This document shows, piece after piece, positions 11,224-21,310 of a stretch of DNA of 64,000 nucleotides (positions are counted from its first letter, which is position 1; each line of letters opens with the position of its first letter). The notes under the pieces are model-generated. The model searched no databases and was not told where the DNA came from. It saw only the letters and a program-made list of their open reading frames with translations. Source of the stretch: Flammula alnicola (Eukaryota; Basidiomycota; Agaricomycetes; Agaricales; Strophariaceae). The translations under genes and the position numbers were made by a program. The stretch spans positions 343,353 through 407,352 of the forward strand of contig JADNRV010000027.1 of the NCBI GenBank assembly GCA_015499995.1, in the 5' to 3' direction.

Positions 11224-11248
11224 TCGTAGATACACAACGATGTACTTT

Positions 11249-11259
11249 AGCTAGTTCTT
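11249..11259 (+). promoter_or_regulatory. Predicted 5' end of G1 RNA (self-primer)
   Basis: AGCTAGTTCTT is an exact 11-nt complement of 11458-11468, just past the LTR, and sits at the expected transcription start downstream of the TATA box. In Tf1 of fission yeast the first 11 nt of the RNA fold back and prime reverse transcription; the same geometry is seen here. Confidence 0.7.
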
Positions 11260-11457
11260 GAGAATCTAGACTTCTTGTCTTGCCTCTCTCCTCGCCACGA
11301 ACGTCTAAGCTCGTCGAGGCTCTAGACATGATCACTTAAGCTCGTCTGAGCCTCTAAGTGCGAACGATCCGATCTAGGACTTCTTGACGTGACTTTGGAA
11401 TCACTGATTGCTGGACTCCGACATCGCAATCATGATGTTTCTTGCTAGTCGTAACAA

Positions 11458-11468
11458 AAGAACTAGCT
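11458..11468 (+). other. G1 self-priming primer-binding site
   Basis: AAGAACTAGCT begins one base after the 5' LTR. It pairs with the predicted transcript 5' end (11249-11259). No tRNA 3'-end complement was recognised at this position. Confidence 0.7.
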
Positions 11469-12539
11469 TCTACTCCTTTCCACCACTATCTAGTGGTCGA
11501 CTACCCTTTGAACCTCGACACTCGTCGCAGTTGGGCTCCTCGGAGTCCGAGCCTGCCCAACGCCTCCAAAACCTTCGGTAACTTGACCGACAGTAGCTTC
11601 ACAAGCTAGGTCACGAGTAACTCGATCAGCCACCCGAGAACAGCTCCTTGTTGCAGCCACTCCTGAACCTGAACCATCTACCCCCAGCGTCCCATCCCGT
11701 GAGCCCACCGAAACCCTAGAAGAAGCAGCAGATCCACTATCCGCTAGCCTTTTCACTCCTTCCAGATCCAGAACTCCCGTCCAACTTCCCTCCTTCTCAG
11801 ATCTCGAAGACGAAGGTCTCCACGATCACCACGCACCTTCCGAACCTCCTCCTGACCCTTCTAGTTCTTCAGAAGAACTCTCCCCACCACCAGGGCGACA
11901 ACCTTCAAGACAACCACAAGGTCCACCTCCACCTCCACCTCCACCTCCCCCAAACCCCCCAGGTCAACAGACCGCTCCTCCCATGGCTAATCCTATCCTA
12001 AAAGAAATAAACTTGAACCGACCCCAGGACTTTGATGGCGATATCGAAAAGTATGCCTCTTGGAAGAAGACAGTGATGCTTTACATAAAGATCAATTCTG
12101 CCATTTATGACACAGACGAGAAGAAGATCGTCTTTGTTCTCTCCTTCATGCGAGGAGAAGCTGCATCTAATTAGGCTGAAGAGTTCTATGACTCCCACTA
12201 CACTCCCGCTGCTCCCGCGGTCGGAACAACTCCAGCGACCAATGTGGTGCTGGACCTTGGAACTTGGGGAGGTCTTTACACTCCCCCACCTGTTCCACGT
12301 GGACTCCACGGACTCCACGGAATCCATGGACAATCCGTGGACTTTTTACAATTTTTTTTCAGATTTTTTTTTGGTGAAAACACCTGCCAAATTGCAAATT
12401 TTAGTCCACACAAAGTCCACGAAAAGTCCACACAATGTCCATTTTGGGTGTGGACTCTGTGGACTATCCGTGGACAATGCCATGGATTGTGTGGACCTGC
12501 CCTTACTATATTAATACTAATAGCAAAATGAAATAAAAT

Positions 12540-12615
12540 GCCATATGCAAGAATTGAACCATTGACCAACAGCATGTGAATATTGCTGCGCTGTAGCCAC
12601 CTACACCAAGGTGGC
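12540..12615 (-). ncRNA. Degenerate tRNA-like sequence in M3
   Basis: 76 nt on the minus strand, beginning GCCACCT and ending ATATGGC. A-box-like TGGTGTAGGTGGCTAC, a CAGCA/TGCTG arm around a 9-nt loop, and B-box-like GGTTCAATTCT. Acceptor ends pair at five of seven positions; the T-stem pairs poorly. Probably a tRNA-derived relic or Pol III promoter rather than a working tRNA. Confidence 0.4.
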
Positions 12616-13072
12616 ATTTATAACCGACGAATTTTGACTATATATATACTGACCGCCATCGGCAACTCGGCAACCGGTTACCGAACGACGGTGACGCGGC
12701 TGCAACGTTGCCACGTCACCACCATTGTTCGCTCCCACCACCACCAATGCTCACCATCCCCCTGCGCGCGGACCACCCGCTGATACCGCACAACCGCGAC
12801 GACCACGACCACGACGACCACGACTACGACGGCCATGACCACGACCACGATAGCGACAACCGCGACGACGGCAGTCACCACCGGCGTACCGCGCAACGAC
12901 GACGACAGCGCGGCTGCGCAGAACCCAGCCAGCAGGACGGCGCAACGACGCGGCGCATGAGGGAAAACACGCTGCGGGGGGTGTTAGAAACGCAGGGGGG
13001 ACCCAGGACGTGGGAGGCCCACAAGGTACGTCGTAAACGACGCCCCCGCGACGACGGCTAACCCACTCCGTC

Positions 13073-14136
13073 GAGGTCTTTGCTGTGCCCCCCCTATTCC
13101 TACCGGAATCCGGTGGAATCCGGTGGAATATAGGGCCATTCCGGTGGAATCTCCTGCCAAATTTCTGAATTTTTTTGAAAAAGGGGCAAATTCCGAGATT
13201 CCACTGGAATGTTGACTGGAATGCAACAGGAGTGGAATGGCTGGAATGGAACAACCAGATATTCCACTGGAATGGAATAGAAATGCATTATGATTTGGTG
13301 ATTTCTGATGTCTATATATAGAAATAGACATCAGTACCTGTCTGTGGTATTGAAATAAAATTGGATAGTGTACCAAGACATATTCCCAATTAGAAAATTT
13401 AATATTTGGATTAGGTGATTTTGAAAAGACTCGGGTTTGGTCGAGTTTTTTGCAGTTTTCTCATCAACGAGAGCAGCAGATCACATGATTTCTAAAGGTA
13501 CACAGCTTTCACAGCAGGTGCTATAATTACCTTTTTAGGCATAAAATTCCCACGGTCCTCAAAACAGCCCAAATATGGTAATATTGCCTGTCTGGGACAC
13601 AGAATATAGATATATTTAGAATCTCCTCAAAATGCTAAATCTGATGGTACCTTATTGATCCTGAATCACTCACATGTCAGTCACATAACATATGTATCTC
13701 AAATAGACAAATAAGGCATATAAAGGAGTCAATTTGCACATGTCACACATATGTGACATGTGACCCCTGTGCCTGAATTTTTGGTTTCAGACACCTGCCA
13801 GATTAGGGTGGACCCTGTGGTTTTCGCAACCTATTTTAGATGATTTCACTCTAAATTTCTATATTTAGATTTGGATTTTGCGGGGTGGTTTTTGGACAAA
13901 GAGCCTGGGATACAGGAGTGGTGTGACTTTTTTGACAAATTCAAAGGCCTGTGACATGTGACATCTAAATTAAACAAAATACAATGTATTCCCATCCATT
14001 CCAGTGGATTTTGGTCCTATTCCAGTCCATTCCAGTTTCATTCCACTGGAATCCAGTCTATTCCACTGGATTCCAGTCCCATTCCACCAGATTCCAGTCA
14101 TTCCAACCGGAATAGGTGGGGCACAGCAAAGTACTG
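13073..14136. mobile_element. M2, MULE-like element inside M3
   Basis: 1064 bp, GAGGTCTTTGCTGTGCCC to GGGGCACAGCAAAGTACTG, with a perfect 9-bp duplication CACTCCGTC (13064-13072 and 14137-14145). Subterminal repeats use GGAATCC cores on the left (about 13103-13270) and their complement on the right (13985-14116). The middle (about 13425-13680) is related to the middle of M4 and M5 and is non-coding. It sits within an intron-like segment of the M3 module. Confidence 0.9.
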
Positions 14137-14203
14137 CACTCCGTCCCCCGCAGACGTGATGTGCCCCCATCAGCCACTGAAATGACGCCCACGGCAACGA
14201 CAG

Positions 14204-14226
14204 CGGGAGCACACATTGTGCTCCCG
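14204..14226. repeat. CGGGAGCAC hairpin, M3 first copy
   Basis: Stem CGGGAGCAC/GTGCTCCCG with loop ACATT. Same stem as 7626-7649 with a different loop. Confidence 0.8.
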
Positions 14227-14517
14227 TTTCGTTCTGACGTCCGGTGGGCGGTGAGAACGACACCGAGCCACGACGAGCCCCGGAACGCACGCCGACGAGC
14301 CACGAGGGCTCGTCGTTGCCACCCGAGGCGACGACAGGACGACGCGACGACAGGACGACGCGACGACGCGGCGAGGCGGCGGCGGCACCCAACGACGACG
14401 GCGCGGATACGCGACACCGAGCTAACAAGACGACACCACGACGCGGCGCGTGAGGGACACACGCCGCCAGGGGTGTTGGATACGCAGGGGGGACCCAGGA
14501 AGTGGGAGGCTCGCAAG

Positions 14518-14578
14518 GTACGTCGTAAACGATGACACGCAACGACAGCTAACCCCCCACTCCATCCCCCGCACATAG
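14518..14578 (+). other. Intron-like segment, M3 second module
   Basis: Starts GTACGTCGTAAACGATG, has an AGCTAACCCC branch-like site and ends GCACATAG. Homologous to 7454-7510 and to the M2-split copy 13026-14153. Confidence 0.45.
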
Positions 14579-14687
14579 ATGTGCCCGCCGAGCACCGAAG
14601 TGACGCCAACGGCAGCGTCGCACGCGACCAACCACCACAACACACCTGCCACGCGACCGCCATGACAGGCACGCGACGGCAAAGGCA

Positions 14688-14713
14688 GCGGGAGCATGAT
14701 GTCGTGCTCCCGC
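14688..14713. repeat. GCGGGAGCA hairpin, M3 second copy
   Basis: Nine-bp arms GCGGGAGCA/TGCTCCCGC around an 8-nt loop. A shorter relative is at 17830-17851, in the right part of M3. Confidence 0.75.
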
Positions 14714-15037
14714 TGTCATTCTGATGTCGGGTGAGCGGCCGCACCAACGACGACGCAACGACCGAGGCGACAACGAGGCGACAACGACCCACGACCCGAC
14801 CACCACGACCACGGAGCTGACCACGACACCATGACTAACCCGATGACGAGACCACCGACCACGACCCGACGACGGACCGAGCCACAACGCGACCACCGAC
14901 ATGGCCACAACGCGACCACCGACGTGACCACCTACACAACAACCGACCCAATGCCGCCGCGACAACGAGGTGACCGCCGACCCAACGCGACAGGAGACCC
15001 AACCGACGACTGACACAACGACTGACCCAACCGCTAA

Positions 15038-17635
15038 AGATGCTTAGTGCGGGGTGTGTGTGAACTACTAGATAATCAAGTAGTCGCTTTCAATAGACTT
15101 TGTAATGTCTATTAGAGAGATACTATCAAATCCGACTTGCTTCACTTTTAAAATAACTACTTTACTACACTCAAACACCCAAATCAATGTTTAGTTGACT
15201 TAGTTCGTCCAAGGGGAGGATAATAGTTTTATAATATCGATACCTGATAGTAGGTGTGCGATAAAAGAAGGTGGTTAACTATACAACGGCTCAGGCAAGG
15301 CCTTAGGCGCGTTTATAGCCAATGGGTCGTTTTAAGTCCAATAGACTTGTGTAAATTCTGGTCTGGTACTCAGAAACTAGTGCTCTATGCACAAACTGCT
15401 AACTGATCTCGCTTTGTCTTGTTCTCCAATTGAGTGGTACCTACCATTTATATGATAAATCTTAAACAAATGCCAGCACAGTCATCTGTATCCTCCCAAG
15501 TGTAGTTATGAAATGAAATGCTTAGACAAATGAAATGAAATATGTTTCATTTCTTACCAGAGAATATATCATAACTGGTATGGAGATATTTCATAACTGT
15601 CTAGCTACTTATGTTATATCTATGTGGCGACTTTTTCATAACTTTTTCTTGCAATATTTCATAACTTCCTGGTTATTTCATTTCATATCTATAGGACAAC
15701 TTTTTCATAATCCCCTATGTCTATTTTATTATTTCCAGACAACTGATTACATTATTAATTAAGCAAAATATGCATGTTTTAATGGCTAAATTAATGCAAT
15801 ATTGTCTGCACTTGTCTGCAGGGGGTGCTGGACTGATTTTTAAATAACTTTCAATTTGAGGCCATAATCTGATAAGAGTATGGGTGAAGGAGCAAGGAAA
15901 AGGCAATTTCTAAGTTTTCCCATCAATTACATAATCCAGTCACATGATCTATAAAGTATTTAATTATCTATGATAAATAAAATAGACTGATAGGGAATTA
16001 TGAAAAAGTTGTCCTATAGATATGAAATGAAATAGCCAGGAAGTTATGAAATATTGCAAGAAAAAGTTATGAAAAAGTTGCCACATAGATATAAAATAAG
16101 TAGCTAGACATTTATGAAATATCTCCATACCAGTTATGATATATTCTCTGGAAAGAAATTAAAATATTTCATTTCATTTGTCTAGGGCATTTCATTTCAT
16201 AACTACACTTGGGAGGATACAGATGACTGTGCTGGCATTTGTTTAAGGTATATCATAAAGGGTGGTAGGTACTAGTGTCCAATTGAGAAGATGGCTCTAT
16301 GCCCTTTAACTTGTCTTTACTTGTCTCAAAAACTATACTTGTGGAAAGAGGCGCGCAGATGTCTGATCCGCCGACACTACAGTCCCTTAACAATGGCCAG
16401 AGGCGCGTAGACGCTTTGTCTACCGACACTACAGTCCAGGTCCCCAGATGTCCTTTGACAAAGGGTAGGTTTTGAACAAGTCACTTAGACAGGTTCCTTG
16501 GCTTATAACTCTCTTTACTTGTCTTGGCGAATCACTTAGACACGCGTTCTCGTCTTAACAGTTCGTTTATATCGTTACTTGGTTTCTTTTTATATTATGG
16601 GACTCTCGCTTTGAAGCTACTTGGTACTTAGAGGTGAAACACTTAAGATATAATTCTTAAGCGCTTGTATCTCGTGGGTGGTAAATTGCTTGTGTTCTAC
16701 GGTGTTACAGGGCTGCTTATATACTACTGAGACGATATATTATTACATAGACGCAATGACGAGAATATAGAGATTTCATGGGCATTTGTGCGCGAGCGGC
16801 GGCCTTGTGGAGTACAGTTTCCGTGCTCATCCGCTCAATCATGCCTTTTTGGTTGGATCGGGAGCTCAGATCGTCGTCGGTTCGGCTAACTTAAGCGCCT
16901 AAGACTTACTCCTCCTCGACCGCGTGGTATACAGGCTCGTGACCTTTCGTTTTCATTGGTATCTTGTCCTGTCATTGGCTATAGACTGACCGGAGCATAG
17001 ACGCGCTTACATTTCGTCGGAGACGCTCGGGCAATCCACGCACGTTCTGTCCGAGATAATGCTCGTGATTAGGGTTGTAACCCTTCGTCCTTTGTACCCG
17101 GTATCTTGGTACCTTCGGCGTGCATCTGGGATCTCGCTGTGTCGAGTTATGCACCCCGGAAATCTTCCTGTACCCAGTTATTACCCGATATGGTATGTGT
17201 TCCCAATTTGGTATCCCTTTGATCCGAGCTTTGATCGGCGTTGCTACAGGCGCGTCTATGGGCGTCTGCTTTACCCTGGCTGCTCCACTGTCCTCGATGC
17301 CTTCGGCAATGTCACGCGACCTGTCCTGTAGTGTGCCTAGATGTCCGTTCTTTAATCTAGAGATCCGCGCCCTCGCTGTATAGGCCGGATGGTTAAGATA
17401 TTACTGAAAGGCGCCTATTTCCGTACACTTCATTAGATGTATTGACTAGTATCTCAATAGTTACTAATGATAATGTCTTTATTAAACCGCGCATTCCTCG
17501 TTATCTTGCATAGTTTCCTCTAGTCCTTAGTAGTCTTGTCATTGTAATGTCCGGACTTGTAACATTTAGACTACATTATAAGCTTTACTAAGTGCTAAAA
17601 ATAGCTCAGGTAAGAAGAATGGTAGTCCGTTCACA
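15038..17635. repeat. Repeat A, copy 2, with foldback insertion
   Basis: Matches copy 1 (10105-10930 plus 54905-55104) and continues beyond it. Without the foldback it is about 1.75 kb. It preserves the unoccupied G1 target (GGGCTGCTTATAT at about 16711). The right limit is uncertain: GTTCACA at about 17629-17635 would pair with TGTGAAC near the left end. No coding frame convinces me. Confidence 0.65.
15435..16277. mobile_element. Foldback element with ~290-bp inverted arms
   Basis: 843 bp. The left arm (from TGGTACCTACC) and the right arm (ending GGTAGGTACTAG) are inverted copies over about 290 bp, leaving an AT-rich centre of about 260 bp. The 10-bp duplication TCCAATTGAG is at 15425-15434 and 16278-16287; the empty site is in repeat A copy 1 at about 10492. 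No coding capacity. A 9-10 bp duplication would fit a Mutator-type mover, but the ends do not resemble M1-M5. Confidence 0.85.
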
Positions 17636-18013
17636 GCTAGCCGCTCGCGGTCTCTTCACCGCGCCGCCATGACCGACGCAACAACCGACCCGACCCGACC
17701 ACCGAGGCGAAGACAACGCGACCACCGAGGCGACCACGACCCGACTACCTGACCACCAACCTGCCCACGGACCCGACCACGACACGACCACAGAGATGAC
17801 CGGACCATGCTGATGAGACCACGGATGCAGGGAGCATGATTTTGTGCTCCCCGTTGAGGCATGTGCTCTCATCCCATCTGCATGGCCCTTGGTCACCATT
17901 TGTCTACCCCATCTATCACCCCATTGTGTACCTCAGTAGTGTAATTCATGTATTTTAATAGTTTTTTTTAAATATCATCAATTTATTAGATTGTATGTTT
18001 GGTTATAATCCTG
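17636..18013. other. Right inner part of M3
   Basis: GC-rich CCGACCCGACCACC-type DNA with a GGGAGCA hairpin (17830-17851), then AT-rich DNA leading into the right subterminal array. No gene recognised. Confidence 0.5.
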
Positions 18014-18450
18014 AGTCCACAAAAGTCCATGGACTCTCCGTGGACTTTCCATGGACTTTGGTATTTCCAACTTAATGTAACTCTAAGTTGACTCTAAGTC
18101 CAAAGTCCACAGAAAGTCCACAGAAGTCCACAGACATGATATTTACTGCTAATTTCATGTTGTGGACTGAGCATGGACTTTGTGTGGACTTTGTGTGGAC
18201 TTTGTGTGGACTGTCCATGGACATCCGTGGACTAATTTTTCCAAAAGTAAGAAAAACACCATTAAGTTAAAAGTCCACGGATTGTCCATGGAATTCCATG
18301 GAGTCCGTGGAGTCCATGCGGACAGGTGGGGGACTGTAAAGTACAGAACTTGGGACGCCTTTATTGACCAACTCGACAAAGACTATGAGATCACCGACTT
18401 GAAAGGTAACTCCCTCGAACAGTTATACGCGATTAGGCAAGGGAAGGCAC

Positions 18451-19404
18451 GAGGTCTTTATTGTCCTCCACTGATTCCTACCGGAATCCTGCGGAATCCG
18501 GTCATTCCGGAGGAATAATTTTTGGGTCATTTTGGCTGAGAGGCCAGCCAAAATGCGAAATTTATTCCGGAGGAATGCAGACTGGAATAAGCTGCAACCG
18601 GAATACCCAACAGGAATGGCCGGAACGGAATGGCCACCGGAATCCGGTTTTTCCAAAAAAGGAAATATGGTTATTTTTAGCACCAACATGAAAATATCAC
18701 ACTATTACATAAAATGACATCAAAATGAGACTGTGGGACCTATTTCTAATCAAGATATTCCATATTTAGCAAGTGCAATTTTCAAAACCGCCAGCTTTGG
18801 GCGAGTTTTTCGCGTTTTTCTCGATGACGAAAGCAGCTAGTCACATGATTTTGATATATTTGTGATTCTGGAAGCATGCTCTATAGTTACTTTTTTTGGC
18901 AAAAAGTTCCCACGGTCCCCAAAACAGACCAAATAAGGTGATTTCAGTTACCCGAGTAAGATGACATATACATATTTGTAATCTCCTTAAAATTCTGAAT
19001 CCGATGGTACCCCATTGACCCTGAATCTCTCAGAATTGATTATGCAATCTACAAATATATTATAGATAGATAGGGTATGTAGTCCGATGTTTTTGGTAGG
19101 TTAGCAACAGTTCTCTGGTCTAATGGTTAAATGGTCTGAGATATTAGCTACTGGATTTCTTCCGGGGCTCTGGGTTCAATTCCTGAAAGATGCAAAATCT
19201 TTGAGTGATATTTTTCTCTGAGTTCTGTCTAAGTCCACCAAGTTGAAGTCCTAACCGGAATTTCGGTCATTCCTGTGGATTCCGGTCAGGATTCCTGCGG
19301 AATTGAGTCCATTCCTGCGGATTCCGGTCCATTCCTGCGGATTCCGGTCCATTCCTCCGGAATCCGGTCATTCTGGAGGAATCAGTGGAGGAATGAAAAG
19401 TATT
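18451..19404. mobile_element. M4, MULE-like element in G1 gag
   Basis: 954 bp, GAGGTCTTTATTGTCCTCC to GGAGGAATGAAAAGTATT, with a perfect 9-bp duplication GGAAGGCAC (18442-18450 and 19405-19413). Excision rejoins gag in frame. GGAATCC-core array on the left (about 18480-18660), GGATTCC-core array on the right (about 19256-19390). The centre is non-coding and includes a tRNA-like A/B box pair. M5 is a near-identical copy in the opposite orientation. Confidence 0.93.
19108..19190 (+). ncRNA. tRNA-like A/B boxes in M4
   Basis: TGGTCTAATGGTTAA (19116-19130) fits a Pol III A box and GGTTCAATTCC (19173-19183) is a perfect B box, 42 nt apart. T-arm pairing is weak. Conserved in M5 on the other strand (58147-58214). 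Possibly a tRNA-derived module; transcription not shown. Confidence 0.45.
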
Positions 19405-19990
19405 GGAAGGCACCCTTAGAAGAACACATCACAAACTTCAAGATCCTGGTAAAGAAGACCGGGATCTCCGACCCGTCGATTTTAATCGACCTGTTCCAGA
19501 AGTCCCTCAGGACAGAGTTGTTGAAAGAAGTCATGTGTCTCGAGACCCAACCAACTACTCTCCAAGGATGGTACGACAAAGCGAAAGACCGTGAAACAAA
19601 CATGAAGATAGCTGACACGATTGAGAAGAGATACGCCAGACAGAACTCTGGGTATCAGAAACCGAAATACGAACTGAAACCCATGAGACACCCATTCTCG
19701 TACCGACCACGTGACCCCGACGCAATGGACATCGATGCGATGATGACCGATGAATGAAATGAACTCCTTAGAACAGGATCCTGCTTCTACTGTAGGAAGC
19801 CCGGCCACATGGCGCGTGACTGCCCAAAGAAGAAGAGGAAACAGAACCTGACGAACCAACAGAAACGATATGATCCACCAAAAAAGAAACTCACTGGTAG
19901 GCAGACCAGTGCCCACATCCGTTCGCTCATCGAGGAATTGAATACCGAAGAGAAAGACGCCTGCCTGGATGACTTGGCCGAAGGATGCGA

Positions 19991-20035
19991 GGGTTTTTAA
20001 TAGGGAGACGCCGCCCAATGTCAGTCTCTCCCTAT
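19991..20035 (+). promoter_or_regulatory. -1 ribosomal frameshift site of G1
   Basis: Slippery heptamer GGGTTTT (19991-19997), read as G GGT TTT in the gag frame, directly before gag's TAA. A -1 slip enters exactly the pol frame. A 9-bp stem (20000-20008 with 20027-20035) follows; using only its GGGAGA/TCTCCC part leaves a 5-nt spacer, a normal distance. Confidence 0.7.
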
Positions 20036-21213
20036 CTTTCTATTCACTCTGTATTAGTAGCTGAGATTGAGAATCAAACCATGCAATTACCATGCTCTCT
20101 CCCGTGCGAAAGTCAGAACAGTAGAAAAATCGTTGGAACCACCGCCCTCCTGGACTCAGGCGCTGGCGGACAATTCATCCACCAGCAATTTGCGAACTCT
20201 CTTGGACTGAAACTATGATGGCTTTGGAGACCGGTCAAAGCCAAGAATGTGGATGGAACACCTAATAAAAAAGGAACGATATCATACTATGTCATCATCG
20301 ACCTCACCATCAATGGAAGAACGGACCCGACCCAACTTTTAGTCACCGGCCTCGGGAAGCAGAAGATTATTCTGGGCTTCCCTTGGCTCCGAAAACAAAA
20401 CCTGAACATTGACTGGGAACAGGGAACTCTGACCTGGAGAGAGAAAATTAAAAACTCCCTTCGCAAATTCAAGGATGTATTCATTCGGCTCCTTAGGACC
20501 CAACCAGCAAAGGAACCATGAAGGGGTTTCACTCCTTCGTCAGACAAAATGGACCTATATCTTGATGAACTGAGGACCGATCCAGAACCTGACAGGAGCC
20601 CCATGTATGCAGAGTTTACTCCCGTATTGAAGAAGACTGTTGAGGTAACCTCGGACGAACCCCACACAGAAACGGACACCACAGATGACCTGGTAATTTC
20701 TTTCATTGACAGCGAACTTACCGAAGAAACAAAGGAGACTTGGATCAATGCCAAGACAACCCAAGCGCAAACCTTCGCCTTCGCCCAAGAAAAACCAAAA
20801 GAAGAGAAAACCCTGGAAGAAATGATACCGGCAGAATACCATGAATATTTGGACATCTTCGACAAAAAGGCAGCCACTCACTTTCCTGAATCTAGATCTT
20901 GGGACCACAAGATCGAGATGAAGGAAGGTTTCGAACCGAAGTCGTTCAAAACCTATGCCCTCTCCCCCACTGAGGATGTAAAACTTGGCGAATTCCTAAA
21001 AGAAAACCTGGACAAAGGCTATATACGACCGTCTGAATCCCCAATGGCATCTCCTTTTTTCTTCACTATGAAGAAAGATGGAAGCCTAAGACCCTGCCAA
21101 GATTACTGGTTTCTGAACGATTGGATGATCAAAAATGCCTACCCTCTCCCACTTATCCTTGAACTGATGGACAAATTGAAAGGGGCCAAATATTTCACCA
21201 AACTTGACGTTCA

Positions 21214-21310
21214 CACTGGAGGCAAACAACGAGGCGGTTAATTTTGAACTGCCTATAGGTCGGTTGATGAGGCGGTTGAAACATAGTTGAAAGGCAGTTG
21301 ACTCACGGTT
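21214..21310. repeat. Plavaka element left terminal region
   Basis: Terminal inverted repeat plus subterminal GGCGGTTGA/GGCAGTTGA units. Mirrored at about 48955-49046. Such units usually bind the transposase; inferred. Confidence 0.8.

Larger units (their letters stand above)
10931..11456 (+). repeat. G1 5' LTR
   Basis: 526 bp, TG...CA ends, same length as the 3' LTR. Differences between the two are mainly transitions, many at CpG, so they cannot be used as a simple clock. It contains the TATA box (11216-11223) and the presumed transcript start near 11249. Confidence 0.92.
12630..15037. other. M3 GC-rich core, two module copies
   Basis: CGACGACCACGAC-type low complexity plus two copies of the module first seen at 7380-7650: one split by M2 (about 12955-13072 and 14137-14230), one at 14445-14720. 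Each has the GGGGGGACCCAGGA motif, the GTACGTCGTAAACGA donor and the GGGAGCA hairpin. Open frames on both strands come mainly from the base composition. No product recognised. Confidence 0.5.
12269..18345. mobile_element. M3, MULE-like element with nested insertions
   Basis: Starts GAGGTCTTTACACTCC and ends GGGGGACTGTAAAGTACA, flanked by a perfect 9-bp duplication GAACTTGGG (12260-12268 and 18346-18354). It interrupts G1 gag, and removing it restores the gag frame. Subterminal GGACTCCACGG-type arrays lie at about 12297-12495 and 18014-18325. The interior has a tRNA-like piece, two copies of the GC-rich module also seen in M1, M2, and repeat A copy 2. Without the nested elements it is about 2.4 kb. 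No transposase. Confidence 0.85.
11587..20000 (+). pseudogene. gag: G1 gag, split by M3 and M4
   Basis: Coding blocks are 11587-12268, 18355-18450 and 19414-20000. Block 1 is a Pro-rich N-terminus, then capsid sequence (DFDGDIEKYASWKKTVMLYI). Removing M3 and M4 with one copy of each 9-bp duplication restores a continuous frame through the typical capsid tail. The nucleocapsid knuckle is CFYCRKPGHMARDC (about 19791-19832). Internal stops are TGA at 11584, TAG at 12172 (Trp expected) and TGA at 19755. The natural gag stop is TAA at 19998, right after a frameshift site. An earlier start codon before the TGA at 11584 is possible. Role: particle shell and RNA packaging. Confidence 0.85.

Noticed and set aside
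12540..12615. Functional tRNA gene
   Set aside because: T-stem and two acceptor pairs do not form and the anticodon loop is too long; kept only as tRNA-like.
12678..15016. Long minus-strand frames such as the 244-codon one at 14058-14792
   Set aside because: Same compositional effect in the M3 core, running across the M2 border and antisense to the intron-like signals.
17059..17383. Tyr/Pro-rich frames of 87-90 codons in repeat A
   Set aside because: Two overlapping frames without motif, and that part of the repeat is missing from the other copy, so no comparison supports coding.
18423..18717. Small proteins with repeated ESG/GIP-like peptides in M4
   Set aside because: Translation of the GGAATCC array; mirrored in M5; no coding support.
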